A stretch of 62,732 nt of DNA from Perkinsus olseni (taxonomy: Eukaryota; Perkinsozoa; Perkinsida): positions 1-62,732 of the forward strand of contig JABANN010000142.1 of NCBI GenBank assembly GCA_013115125.1, in the 5' to 3' direction. Under the pieces are notes generated by a model. That model was not told where the DNA came from and made no database searches. It was given only the letters and a program-made list of their open reading frames with translations. The translations under genes and the position numbers were made by a program. Positions within the stretch are counted from its first letter, which is position 1, and the number at the start of each line of letters is the position of its first letter. Positions 15,448 to 27,282 of this stretch are shown here, piece by piece.

Positions 15448-15519
15448 CGTAGATTCGAGAACAGTGCGTTCGGCTCAGATTACCCTCTCGCTCGAGTCGA
15501 TGGGAATGGGCGGGCGACG
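15448..15519. repeat. 72-bp dispersed repeat, copy B
   Basis: Direct-orientation partner of 13148-13219, about 87% identical over 72 nt. It sits 288 bp downstream of the hAT MITE but outside its TIRs, so it is not part of that element. Confidence 0.7.
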
Positions 15520-17123
15520 GGATGTTGGGAGTACGAATATTTCTCGCCCTACGGCTCTCAGAGCAGTGCTCTGTTTTCGGGAAGCCAACGGCGTTGGCCC
15601 ACCGCCCTCTCATCGAAGTGAGCGAGATAATTGGATAGACTGACCGGTCCGTCAGCTACGTTGTCGAGGCTCGGAGCTCATCCAGTGATTCGAGACGGAG
15701 TGATCAGCTCTACAGAGTCTGCGAGCACATTATGGGGTTCCGCAGTTCGACACCTGACTAACTAAATCATCGTTGTGGCGGCATTAGTGACGTCCCTAGT
15801 GCTGCCATGAGACGGTCCACTTTAAGATGTTTTGCAGACGCGTCGCAATCTTCGGACTGAAGGAATCCTTTAAAAGGATTGAGTTGTAACTCCAGAACCA
15901 CTGTAAACGACTCTCGCTGAGATATTCAAGCTAACAAAATCTATGAAAAAATGTATCACGACATGACATATTCTGAGATTCTCTATCGAGATAATCTATC
16001 GAGACATCAACCCGAAATGGGCATATGGTCCGACTCAGATCGGCACTCGGAGTTGTACAGAAAATTCGGTGAACATGCACAAAAATTCGAATCCCAGGAT
16101 GTTAGTTTGATCTGAGCTGCTGAGACTTTCAGCCTTGGCAAATTGCTAGGCGAGATCCTCAAGACAGCTGGCATGCAAGAGCTACTTGAACAGCTTCAGA
16201 AATAGTACAATGGCGGTTTGATTGACGCAGAGAACCCCAAACCGCACGGGGAGCTTACACTAAGAGCGTGCACGGGGGGACGAAGTGGGCCGAGAGATTT
16301 ACCGGACAGAGAAAGTATGGAGTGGGAAGTTGTATATATAGATTCTAGATCACCCAAATTGAACATATCAGTGATATGATATCACCGTGGAACTATCACG
16401 CGCAGCCAGAACTGAGAAACATCGAATTATAAGGTTGGCTACTGCGTGGCCAGGCTTGCTGGTGATGATGTATGCACGCCTATCCTTTCGACCCGTATCG
16501 TGAGGATATGAAAGCGACTTGCGAGAAAACCTTGAGGTCCCTTACGGTTTGTGCTCCTTGTGAGCCCTTGTAAAATAGGCCCCTGGTCTTCATGCCTTCA
16601 TGCTTGCCGAAGGAGACAGTTCCTAGCGCGCTTCATGGTGCGCGCTTGACCATGTGAGAGACTTCGCGTCAATACCTTCCGAGTCACTTGAGTCAGTGAG
16701 AGGTGGTAGCATATAAGTCCTGAGAGTGTGAGCCTACAGAAGAACTCAGCAGAGGGAATACTGAGACACGGAAGTCCTCGCAATTCGAACAATGAGCGGC
16801 TAAGCAGCCATCGATTGAAGACGAACGAATCTCATGTTCAAGTAGACAGGGAGACAGTCCCAGGGGGTACGTAAGCCCAATCCGAGGGTAACTCCAGTAC
16901 GGGACGAAGCTGAGGAACTTCCTTAGAGGAAGTCCCAGAAATGAGATAAGTAGTCCAAGCGAACTCCATACGCAACCTAGTGGCGTACACAAACGTGAGA
17001 GGCGACGTGCCAGGTAACATTATGTTCCGAACATAATGGTGCCAGCGAGACTCGCCACCGACCGCTGCCCTCTGCTGCTAGTACTGCCCTCACCATTCTT
17101 ATCATTTCTGAGGGCTTGTCTAC
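15520..17123. other. Gene-poor stretch
   Basis: No coding exon was recognised on either strand. There are short tandem duplications (for example CTATCGAGA repeated near 15975-16005) and two overlapping minus ORFs at 16598-16992 without recognisable domains. The sequence near 17020-17055 contains an inverted ATTATGTTCCGAACATAAT, an 8-9 bp arm palindrome. This may be decayed repeat DNA. Confidence 0.5.
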
Positions 17124-17192
17124 TGTGAGGGGTCGAACCCGGGTCACCAGGGTGATAGTCAGCCGCTCTACGTACTGAACTAAATTTGCCGG
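17124..17192 (-). repeat. tRNA-derived SINE-like relic (A and B boxes)
   Basis: Read on the minus strand, it has a good A box (TAGTTCAGTACG, followed by GTAGAGC) and a good B box (GGGTTCGACCCC) at tRNA-like spacing. The anticodon stem does not pair and the acceptor ends do not match, so it is not a functional tRNA. Internal Pol III promoter elements with a broken tRNA fold are typical of SINE heads or tRNA pseudogenes. Confidence 0.5.
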
Positions 17193-17261
17193 GTTCCCGC
17201 GAAGTTCAAAGTCCTCTTTGGACTTGCCTGTCGTAGCGGAGCGGAGCGTGATTCACGCCCT

Positions 17262-17415
17262 AGGAACGTTCCTGAGGCACGTTCTTCAAGAACGTGTTTG
17301 ATGAACATGCCTGAAGTTCATGCCCAGGAACGTTCCCGAAACTTTCCGGGAACGTATTTATTGAACACAATGTCAGGAACGTTCTTGAGGAACGTTCTTC
17401 AAGAACGTTCCTGGG
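17262..17415. repeat. AACGTT palindromic array / probable MITE
   Basis: About 154 bp densely filled with GGAACGTTC-type palindromes: AGGAACGTTCCTGAGG, ACGTTCTTCAAGAACGT, GGAACGTTCCCG, CGGGAACGT, GGAACGTTCTTGAGG, and ACGTTCTTCAAGAACGTTCC. The two outer ~50 nt are imperfect inverted repeats of each other, so the whole block can fold as a foldback. No clear target-site duplication. It best fits a small foldback or MITE-type element. A protein-coding reading is unlikely. Confidence 0.6.
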
Positions 17416-17817
17416 AACGAACTCGCGCTTGTCTATTGAACAGCCCGACAATGGAGACGCCGCAAATCCGCACGACAAATCGAAGCCTATGTGTGCATGC
17501 GTCAAAGGATCGATCTGTAAGAAAAGAAGTTTTGGAGTTCCGTCGCAAGGCAGGAAGGTCTATCGTGGATTCTTCTGAGGATTGCTATTGGCACTCTTCA
17601 GGAGTGACTCCTGCCAACCTTGTCTCAAGTATGATCTGATATCTGTCTCAAGTATGAGCACGACTTCGAGTATACTGTTCTCGTGTCACGTCTCTATGTT
17701 CGATGTCACCGCGAAATTTTGCAAGGCCATGCTCGAGTAAATCTCACCATTGGTATTGATTCTGCGGCACATGTGTACTCGCTTCTGCAGCGTCTCAGTT
17801 GACTAGGCTCGCAACCA

Positions 17818-17985
17818 ATGAGAATCCTTCTCGCCGTGCTGAGTGCTTTCTACGTGTCCTGCTTCGCTGCAGCCGAGGACTCCTTTCGAGGCTCTCAAAA
17901 AAGGGCAACTGCTCAAGTTTGCTACGACGACTCGGATTGCCCTCCAGGTTACCACTGTATCAATGAAAGGTGCCGCTTTGGCTAG
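17818..17985 (+). CDS. Small secreted Cys-rich protein, copy 1
   Basis: A 55-residue ORF with signal peptide MRILLAVLSAFYVSCFAAAE, then a short basic/Ser spacer and a four-cysteine block: C-YDDS-DCPPGYHC-INER-C, ending RFG. The same layout (signal peptide, spacer, C-x4-D-C-P-x4-C-x4-C, one or two residues past the last Cys) recurs at 24109-24273, which supports both being real genes although each is under 60 residues. The spacing recalls EB/WAP-like or toxin-like disulfide micro-domains, but I cannot assign a family. Likely secreted. A single exon suffices, although further exons downstream cannot be excluded. Confidence 0.65.
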   Translation: MRILLAVLSAFYVSCFAAAEDSFRGSQKRATAQVCYDDSDCPPGYHCINERCRFG

Positions 17986-20615
17986 ACCCAGGAGAGCATC
18001 TCCCGTCCACGCGAAGACTCGTCGGCAGAGTTTGCCCGTAGCAATCGACCTTTTTACTACCTTAAAGGTAGTACTTTTTCATATTCGTGAACACTCAAAC
18101 TTTCTATCCTACAAGTGCATTCTACGACGGTTTTCTTGATGAATTGACGAATGTACGGTAGCATGCAATCGATTATTAATGATAAACGATTTTTATGAAC
18201 ATCTATTTATAGTATGCTCAGCGCGGGTCTCGAGTCCAGACGGAAGGTCAGCCTGAACGATGCCTGTCGGACAGAATCCGCTCGGAAGGTGACTGTGAAT
18301 TTATTAAGAATGAATAAATCTGTCGAACTACCTCTCGGAGATCACCGTAGCAAAGTCTACCTCTACTGTCTAAGTTGTGTTATGTTAATTGAGCTATACC
18401 GCAATGGTTTGACGGAAGTGGACTGTCTCACTGGGACAAATGAATGCCCGATGCAAATCGTACCAGATCGTCTCGAACATCTGAGTCCCAACTTTCTCGA
18501 ACGGGGAACCTCCTCGCCATAACACGCGCCTCTATTGGATCCTCCTGCGACACCAGTGGTCTCAGACTACCGCCAGTCAGGGTTCTATGATAGCCCACTA
18601 CGGTGATCACAGCTGTCTATGGCTCGCCTCCTTGCAAGCAGCAGCGGCTACTAATTGGATTCCAGAGCTCTCCCGAGCTATTCAATGTGCCAGCTCAACC
18701 GGCAGATTCCTCGGTAGCCCACCTGGTGGGCCTCACCTCGCTTTCGTCTAAGCGGTTCGCTCCGGACAATGAGTGGCTCTCCAATGTACCGCCCGCGCAT
18801 GCATTGAGCGTAGTTTTCCGGCTACTGTGGAATCGGAATACGAGATTCGAACTTCTAGAGCCATTATGAAGGCATCCTCCCTGTCACCTAGCTATTAACG
18901 GATGCAGGAAAGCGAGTCAATGACCGCGGTTCCTCAATCATTCACTGAGGAGCTGGTTCTATGACAGTGAATAACAGTCCTCGTTGGGTGAGCCTAGGTT
19001 TCCCTCGTCGTCACTAGCGAATGCGGCGTCCTGTAATCAAGGTAACACAATATCCACGAATCGTGACCCACATCGTTGGCGAGGTTAATCTCAATCTCGA
19101 CTCGTTACGTACCAATAGTTCAATATGAGATCACTGAAGCCTAGCAGCAGACAATACCAGACTATATTGCGTAACGAGCGAAAGGCGACACGGCAACACG
19201 ACCCCTGACTCAACCAGGGGTTGTTCGCGCTGTGCAGATTTCTGGGCGGATACTCCACCACACGAGCTGCCACCTTGCGTTGACGACTGCTCCTCTGGGC
19301 CAGGAAGAGCCACCGTGTGAGTTCACCCACGCCTATAAGCCGCTCAACTCGCAAAGACGCTCTAGGGTAGGCGCTCCGTGAACTGTCGTGTGATGCTATC
19401 AGGTTGAATGCTTTCTGTGCTCGCTCCAACGACTTTGTAGGGGAGACCAAATTGGGATTCACTCTGCACTGGTGAGTATCGGAGTGAGACTCCGTAACAA
19501 AACCAAAACCGGGCATTCCACCCGCGGTCCATTCTCATTACTGACCTTGTGACACATCGTCTTGTGAAGTCTACTCGCTTGAGTTGGACTCCGCTAGAAG
19601 CTTCCTGGCCGACTCGCGCGTCCTTGAGAACTCGTTCCGTGTACACGAGATGATACCCATGCGGTACTTCAGGACTTGTCCTCGCATTGGCGATCCCTCA
19701 CTCAGTGGCTGTGAATGGTCGGCCTCCCCTAGCGCGGAAGAAGGCACGATATCCGTAAGGTGAGGACATCCGTGGAGCCTTCTAGGTTCCCAGCCCAAGA
19801 AGGAAGTTTGTTGTGTCCGTGTAGGCACTACAATACAGGGATATCGCGGGGATAAAAATCGGCCAGATGCTCAGAGTGCCCCCGACTAACGTTCATTGTA
19901 CCTTCATGTAAGGAGATGAAGAGGCTTCCGCCACGTCAACGCTTGAGCCATCGCAGTAGCCTCTGATCTCGCTGTGGTCGTGAGGTACTGGTCAAACGCC
20001 CAGTACGATTGGGAGCTCGAGTACTTCAACCTGTTCCGCTACGATGAGCTGGATGGAAGGACCTTACGGGAAGAGCTCAAAAATCTTCGAAAATTACAAT
20101 CTAACGATGAACCTTATGAATGGTGAGAGCACGTCAAGGGCCAGAGGCCGAAAATTACGTTTAGACGGCGGTTGGAGGGGGTTCCACTGTGATCAGGTAC
20201 TTAGCCTGCCGAGTCGATACTCAGAGGCTGTTGCCGACGACCGACGGGTTGGAGATATTTTCGACGAGAAACGCAGCGGCGCTTTCGAGCGTCTTCGGAC
20301 GAGATATACTGTTCTTCGGCGATGTCTCGGTCTCGAGTGAGATTCTGTTCAGTGCTTAGGATTTTCCAGCGGAGAATCTTTTCCCACATCTCAAGGTTCT
20401 ACGGATACCGCCAGCAGCGATAGTCTCGATGTCGAGGACTACGAGCCTCGGTATGCCTCATCATTCTCAACCGCTTTCATTATCACTCTCAACAGATTCA
20501 AATTCACATGTTGTTCACCAAACTCCGTGTCCCCCACTACTACGACCCAGAGCCCTCCGACTTCAGTCACCTCCTCGGCAGCATCCGGTGGAAGGCTCCC
20601 TTGGACCGCAAGACC
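17986..20615. other. Gene-poor stretch, probable decayed repeats
   Basis: ORFs on both strands (notably minus 19091-19828) are open for 60-140 codons but carry no motif I can name and overlap each other in several frames. A short ~19-nt odd palindrome (TACTACCTT-A-AAGGTAGTA) lies near 18050. Nothing supports a functional gene. Confidence 0.5.
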
Positions 20616-22122
20616 ATGCAAACCCTTCTCCTTGTTTTCCTAGTTACGAGTACAACTACTACTCAGCTTCCCCAGGCTACCTCGACAACGTCTCTCTTAC
20701 CACTTCCAACCTCGCCGAGCTCCTCATCTCCGGCCCCTACTATTCTCGGTATCGAGGGAATCTCTGTCTTTGTGACGCAATCACCTTGTATTTGCAGTTA
20801 CGCCCTCGCCTGCTCCTATGGAGGCATCATCATTCCCGTTGGCCATCTTCATCGCCACCATTTCTGCTGCTCTCGCCGTTGTCATCGGTACAACAATACT
20901 CGTTCGCCGGAGCAATAAGTAAGACGCCTATGGTGAGATGGCTTCACCGCCAACTTCGTTGAATCACACTCGGTCGCGAGAAGGTATGTTGACGGTGTAC
21001 TTCAATACGACGGAACCGAATCGCTGCAGTTTGGTTGCAATCCTAGCCGGACTCGCCCGCTCCATCGGACCAGATACAGAGTAGTTCCTGACGTGCTGGC
21101 ATCGGCCATGGCGGAAGCGGAGGCAGATGACCGTTTTGCATCACAGCCATCGAGTTCATCACTCGATGAGAATTACCAGGACCGCATGGTGACCCATGTG
21201 CGATTGCTAATGCCGGCAACCATCTCGGTCTAATGTTCAGCGGGAAGCCAGGGAAGTTGTCAACCCCTTCAAACGATTTGCAAAGCAACATGAGGAGCAA
21301 CAGAGGGCACAGGCTAGGAGGCTCGAGAAGGCTAAGAGGGAGAGAGAAGAAAGAGAGAAAGAAAGGCGAGAAATGAAGAAAGAGAAGGAAAAACAGGAAC
21401 AAGAGAGAGCGCAAGTACGTCGCAAGGAACTCTTGATATGCATAGATTTTTCATATTCTGGCAACCTTATGCCATCGTTCAAGCGCTGGGCCTGCCAGGA
21501 AACGTGAATGCTGGTCCAAAGGTCACGTTCACTCGCCTGTCTCTCAGGCCAGGAAGGCTCGAGAAACTGCAAGGGAGGCTGAGGCTGCGCGCAGTGTAAG
21601 CGGAAAGGATTCTCCTTATTGCAAATCTTAACTCGTGCTTAACCTGATCTCACTCCGTGCGGGAACCGTCGTATACGATCGCAATTCCCTATCATGATGA
21701 CAATATTCCAGGATCTTGAATAACAGACGAATTCGCAGTGATACTATCACTATTTGTGATGAAATTCAGAAAAAAGAGCCAGAGCCAGCGGCTAGCAACG
21801 AAGGCAAACCCAGCTCTGCCTCGGCCGAACAAGCATGCTTGGAAGACCTCGGAGCCTCAGCCGAGCTCAGTGCCGTGAGGGAGCTGCGCTGCGAGCTCGA
21901 GAAGTCCAAAGCTGATGAGCCCCACAGGAAGCGGAAGCAGCGGTAGAAGCCTTGCCATACCAGTCACTGGCAGCCAGTGTTACCAAACGACTGCTGAGCT
22001 GCTCTCCCGTAGGTTCAAAAAATTGCAGCTCAAATGGCACCCTGACAAGAACCGGAGCGACGAAGCCACCGCTGTTTTTCAATTCCTCCAGAGCAAGAAG
22101 AGTTGGTATCTCGGGAAATGAA
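20616..22122 (+). CDS. Type I membrane protein with coiled coil and J-domain-like end
   Basis: Exons 20616-20748, 20798-20918, 21047-21188, 21241-21414, 21548-21595, then from about 21770. Order: signal peptide MQTLLLVFLVTS, a Thr/Ser/Pro-rich ectodomain stalk, a membrane segment FPLAIFIATISAALAVVIG, a basic RRSN..RTRPLHRTRYR linker, and a long charged coiled coil (RLEKAKREREEREKERREM, KKEKEKQEQERAQ). A Glu/Ala/Ser linker leads to EALPYQSLAAS and AELLSRRFKKLQLKWHPDKN, the latter a canonical J-domain helix II plus HPD. The two J-domain halves are in frames one base apart with no room for an intron, so a 1-nt frameshift, sequencing error or unusual splice is implied. The HPD motif would recruit Hsp70 on the cytosolic side. 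It is not clearly SEC63 or DNAJB12. Confidence 0.6.
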
Positions 22123-24108
22123 GTTTCATGGTCAGCACGCTTTGAAGAACCACTGTCTCCCATGACTGGCTTTGAGTTAATGGAGACCAGAAGGACGCCA
22201 GCTTTGTACGATCCATGGCTACTCCTCCCACAGTGCGTGTCACAGTCCACGGCTGTCCGAACTGTAACTGTAGCCTTCCACTTTGTCGAGCGTTCTTAAT
22301 ATCTACCTAGCACGCTCGGTATCGCTACTCCGACCGGATCAGCTTTGAGCAAAACGTAAGTGCGAGTCACGGTGATGAACACTCCGTTAACAAGTCTGCT
22401 GGATTTTCCGGGTCCATGACAAGATCCTACTGAAACAAGATAATTGTTCTCATCTCGTAGTTATCGTTGGCTCCCGAGCGAAGCTGGTTTTGTCAACTAA
22501 CCGTTCCATTTTCATCATAGGTCGTTCATGATACAGAACACGGAAATGCTCTGCGGGCCGTCTCGTCCGTCCTGCTGCCCTCGCCTTATTGTCTCAACGC
22601 GGCAATCCCTTCCTTTGGTAAGGAGCAACCCATTACCACGGGGCAGTTCGCATCGGGCCCGCTCCATCTACTACTGGCCCACCGAGCTGGCCCCATACGC
22701 CAAGGCGAGGGGAGGCGAAAAAATTGAAGATCGCAGACGAGGGACTTACCAGATAAGCACACCGGGGAACCACACCCAGAGCTCCTACTGTATCTCAAAC
22801 TCATCGCAGTAATGGAGTTCAGAAGATATACACGAATACTGGCAACGCGCTACAGGTGCTAGTTTCTTGTTTACACCGCCTTTCCAGTCTCGCTTTGCGC
22901 CCTTCAACCCATGAACGTGATGATGATCATGAATGCGCAATTCGCATTGGCCGCCTGTGCTCCCCTGTGCACTATCTCGTTGCAGTAGGTATAGCTGTAG
23001 AACACAACATAAGTAGGTTGGGCTCATAGTGAACGGGATAGAGCAGATAGAAAGTGTAGAGTAGTTGAGAGAATGGATTGATAATGCGAAGCTAGTATGA
23101 GCACAGCTCAATTATGCCATGTAGACGGTGCACCTGAGCAATGGTGGCGCTGCCCTGCGTATTCGTGACACCATCATCGTGTCACCATCAGCGCATCACC
23201 GCTGTTATTAACAGCCTTTTAACAAGATCTCCATCCTCATGGAGCTTAGCGCTCAGAACAATCTCGGGCTGCTTCTGCGAGATCCACGTAAAGAAACCAA
23301 CGGGTTGACTTCGCCTTGAGTCTTTCCGTTGGAGGCAAGCACAGAGGCATCAATCCCGGCCGACGCAGCTTGCTCTGAGCAAGCCCTATCTTTCACAGGG
23401 GTCGGCCATGATCAACGCAATAGTGCACGGCGGAGCCAGGGGGAGCTCTAATTCTAGTAGTTCATCAGTGGGCACGAAGAGTGTCTAGAAACGGACGACT
23501 GATATATCTTCGAATGAGCGGAGCAACTTCGCAGGCTCGGAATTCCCAGCATGCGGACGCGTATACTGGAACCGGAATGTCTACCGGGCTCCTGTCCCTT
23601 CACTCAACACCGTCTCAGTGAGCACATGTAAGCTACGATAATGATACGTGGCTCCAGAGTTTCGGTTTAGAGTCGTAGAGCGGCGTCGTTTTCTTTCCAT
23701 AGTGCTGGATTCTCTACTGAAAGCGGACGCCAGGGTGACAGCCTCAGTTGAAGCCATCGCATGAAAAATCGTGGCGCCCGAGGACTCTCAAGGTTGTTGG
23801 AAATGCTGTTAGGAAGGGGTGGAGTAGATGCTCAAATACAGGCTCCTGAAGAGGTCGGAAGCTTTTCGTATACTACCAGGCGGCGACTCAGGACTTTTTC
23901 TCTGACTGCCCATTGAACACAGTTTACGACGGTACAGTGAAGCGTAGAATCCGAGGGAAAATCCTCGTCTGATCGTTTCCCGTGACATAGTATCAACTTC
24001 ACACTGTGAAGTTCACAGACATGGTGGAATGTGGAGATGTCGCCCAATTATTGCCCAGATCGTAATGGCTCGTATTCTCGGTGTTAGGCTAGAGTAAGTT
24101 TACCACCA
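22123..24108. other. Gene-poor stretch
   Basis: Only unsupported ORFs (for example plus 22528-22812, minus 22785-23111). No splice-linked exon chain or repeat family was recognised. Confidence 0.5.
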
Positions 24109-24273
24109 ATGAAACTCTTCATCGCTATGGTTACGATCCTCTCCTCCCTCTTCCTCGCCACTGCCGAAGAGCCCCGTCAGAGCCCTGAAAGAGTTCTACG
24201 CATCCCTTGCCACGAGAATTCCGATTGCCCGGTAGTATACACGTGCATTGACAACACCTGCAGCCCATGGTGA
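24109..24273 (+). CDS. Small secreted Cys-rich protein, copy 2
   Basis: A 54-residue ORF: signal peptide MKLFIAMVTILSSLFLATAE, spacer EPRQSPERVLRIP, then C-HENS-DCPVVYTC-IDNT-C, ending SPW. Cysteine number, spacing and the S-D-C-P core match the ORF at 17818-17985, as do signal-peptide length and position of the stop. Nucleotide identity is low, so the duplication is old or fast-evolving, as for many secreted effectors. The stop TGA overlaps a GTGACA donor-like site, so an extended spliced form is possible. Confidence 0.65.
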   Translation: MKLFIAMVTILSSLFLATAEEPRQSPERVLRIPCHENSDCPVVYTCIDNTCSPW

Positions 24274-26106
24274 CATGCAGCTGGGCCTTTGCAATGCTCC
24301 TCTGTTGTCGACACCTGGAAGTGGGGGTCAATTTTTTGCTAATGAGTGGTGCTACATCAATATATACTCATTAATTTCATGTGCAGCAGCCACGGCTGCA
24401 GCGCGCAGCCTGTGGGACTTGCATGAAGTCCCCAGTGCTCGGCATCAAACATTTGTAGAGCCGTCATGGCTCAGTATTTTTATTGATATGCCTATCGATA
24501 TCCACGGATGAGCTTAGCTTCCCTTGCGACTCACATATTATCATAAATCAGATGATCTAAAACTGTTGAGTTCGTCAGGCAGGGACTAGAGCGAGTTCGC
24601 TTTCTGCAACGGCACTAAATTTACCAGTCTCGAGGATCTCCGAGGGCGTCAGGGGCCCGGGCCTCTTGCGCAGCTAAGCTGAGAAAGCAGCATGCCCCTC
24701 ACATTGAAAGGCCTTCACTGTCTTTAGTGATGTTGCTGAGCGTTTCATTATGCCTGGATAACGCCGCGTTATCAACGCGAAGCACGAACGCGAGGCATAG
24801 AGAATGAATGTGGCCGGCAAGGACAAGGAAGCACTGAAACGTTTGAGAAGAGCCCTGGATGTGATACAATAGGAGGCTCCTGCGGAGGACTCCTACGCCG
24901 GCTGCACTTCGTCTTCGCGCGGAAAGCGAAGCCCTGCTTTCGAAGTTCGAAATTCGAACCTCGACAGGAAGAAATTGCTCGATCCGTGACTCACGGGCTG
25001 TCAGTGAGATGCACAGCCTTGAACGAGTGTAACAACTCAGAAAATAACGGAGAGGCAGAGACGGAATCATTGACGAGCTCTTATGCAGATGGTGGACTGC
25101 CCCCGGAATAGCATCCCGTCCTTTCTCAGTCGAAGAGCCCTGCTGAGTGCGTCGTTTGTTCACTCTGGACGACTTCTCCGGAGCGCAGAGCTGTCTGTCA
25201 TCGAACGAATTTTTATCCGCTAACGGCTCACGACTGAAAGAAATATAATTCTCAATCCGGTGATATATGTTGCTACCTGCGCTCGACAGTCATCATGCGC
25301 CATTCGTTTTGTGCACTCCTTCCCATCTGACGTGTTGACTACGAGCAACAACAGAGAACTTCTGCCGTCGTCCGCGCTTGCTCTTCCCCAGAGGCACCAT
25401 GAGCTGGCTCGTAGCAACTCGAGGTAGCGTAAGTGACTGGTCCGAGTCACTGGGAAACGACGCTCATAAGGGCTGCCATCTTGACTGGAAAAGCTCTTCT
25501 GAGGCAGCGAGTCAGTTAGCCTAGGACCGACTCGATAGCAGAGTCTGTGGCACGCGCCGAAGCTCAGAGCCGAGAGAAAAATCTTTGGCGTCTGTTCGCC
25601 ATCAGTGATGGGCCCATCACGTTGCATGCAGCAACAAGAGGTCTCCATTCCCCAACGAGATTGGATGCGTGAGTAACCGGTGCTCACTCGTTGCCGTTAC
25701 GGAAACTCCGACGAAGGTGCCCAGCCCTTAACGAGGTTTCCGGAAATGATGAGGCTAGATGCGGGAAGGCTCGGGTGCGACGGTTCATCGTCCACCTCCT
25801 ATTCTGTAACGTCTTGGAACTCGACAGTTATCACTGAGATGTGTGATACTTCATTCGAAGATGCGCAGCTCATGACGAGGAGGCCAGAGACGCCGGTGAC
25901 TCGGGGTTACGTGACGGTGATATCGCGGCGTCATCACGGATGTCACGCGGCGTGCTCTGGCTTCCCGTTCGTGCTCCATTCATTGAGGAACTCTGACTTT
26001 TCCGATGTTTATCGCACCGACTGTCCTCTCGATCCTCTTGGTGGACGTCATAGCTCTCCAAAGGGAGACCATCGTGTTCATCAAGTCCGCCGGACTTAGT
26101 GACGCC
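24274..26106. other. Gene-poor stretch
   Basis: Long overlapping minus ORFs (24699-25163, 25220-25687) and a plus ORF (25680-26099) without recognisable domains. Because they occupy GC-rich sequence in competing frames, I do not call them genes. Confidence 0.45.
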
Positions 26107-26149
26107 GTCATTATTGCCGGACTAAGTCACTTAGTCCGGCAATAATGAC
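26107..26149. repeat. 43-nt perfect palindrome, 21-bp arms, 1-nt centre
   Basis: The left arm begins GTCATTATTGCCGG and ends CTAAGT. A single C separates it from the exact reverse complement, ending at 26149. A third partial copy of the arm (CCGGACTTAGTGAC) lies just upstream at about 26090. It has the same size and centre as the palindrome at 56070-56112 but a different sequence. Confidence 0.9.
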
Positions 26150-26574
26150 GTTGACGTACGTCGCTTGCCCCACATTCTGATGGATGCTGGCCATATTCCG
26201 GACCAGAACATCGCCTGTGCTCTGAGGGTCGCCAAGGTCATCACTCTTTAATAAGTTGGCTTCCAAGTGGTTCAGACCTCGACCCTCCCCATCGACAGCC
26301 GGAGTCTCTGCAGCTTCGTCACTGCGGCTAGCAGAAAGCTCTCGTTGCAATCGATGTGCACCAAGGACGCCAATGGTGGGCTCTTCGGTGGCCGATCGAC
26401 ACCTGAAGAAAAAAGGACAAAGAAACGGTTGCCACAGTACGACAGCGAGCTCCACCTGAACGACCCTGATGCCCCCCGCCATAAAACGCTCGCTAACGTG
26501 CCAGACCCGGATCCTCTACCTTGGGAGAGTGCGGATCACGGAGCTGAACGTAGACCATCCTTGAACGCGCCGCG

Positions 26575-27110
26575 TTAGGCCGAGGGGGGTAGAACCTCGG
26601 GGCTTAGCGACTCCGGAGACCACACCGCCGCAGGCTGCGCCCTTACTGGACCTACACGCGGGTAGGTGGCTGAAGCCGAAGCCACTGACCCGAACGAGAC
26701 CAGCGGCTTCCAGGGGGGCGTCTGAGCTGAGGAGCGGTGAGTGCGCTGCGTACGCAAGGATGGGGGGAGCTTCTGCGAGCCCTTGTGCCGATCACGGCGA
26801 AGGGACTAACAGGCCCTAGGCTGGCTCGGAACCACGAGCAAATAGACGCGCGGACTCTGAACCCGACATGGGCGGCCCAAAAGGCCTTTGACCGATCCGC
26901 GAGCCTATTGACCCGAAAAGGGGCGAGCTTTCTCCGTTCGCCGCGCAACCGCCGACGGCGAGTCGCCGTAGGCGACGTCGGGATGTGCCGACGAGCTGAA
27001 ACGCGCAGGTCCGGTTCGCGTGATGTTCGGGCCATGATGTTCCCTGGGCGGAGGGTGGGAAAAAAAAGAGAAACTCGGCGAGAGCTACCCTTCCACAAAG
27101 GGGAGCAGTG
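26575..27110. other. GC-rich, hairpin-dense island
   Basis: Composition shifts sharply to CG/TCG-rich. Short perfect stems are frequent: CCGAGG/CCTCGG, GTGGCT/AGCCAC, GGCC/GGCC, ACGGCGA-G-TCGCCGT, GTCGCC-GTA-GGCGAC and an outer CCGACG/CGTCGG. ORFs in four frames (for example minus 26652-27119, plus 26737-27111) are by-products of few AT codons. It does not match rRNA landmarks I know. A second such island is at 60140-60560. Confidence 0.5.
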
Positions 27111-27282
27111 AGCCGGCACATGAACAAGCTAGAGAGAAGAAACATGCACATTGCACTATGCACGATGCGCACGATGCGCGCGGTGTCGACACAAAAGGAC
27201 CGAGACGACACTTGCGCGAGCATTTTACCGAGATGGATGACCGCTGTGCTGGACATTCATCCCTCTAGAATACCTGTTTTTC

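Noticed and set aside
16290-17060. Possible LTR with a TGGTGCCAG primer-site-like motif near 17040
   Set aside because: No second LTR copy, no target duplication and no pol homology.
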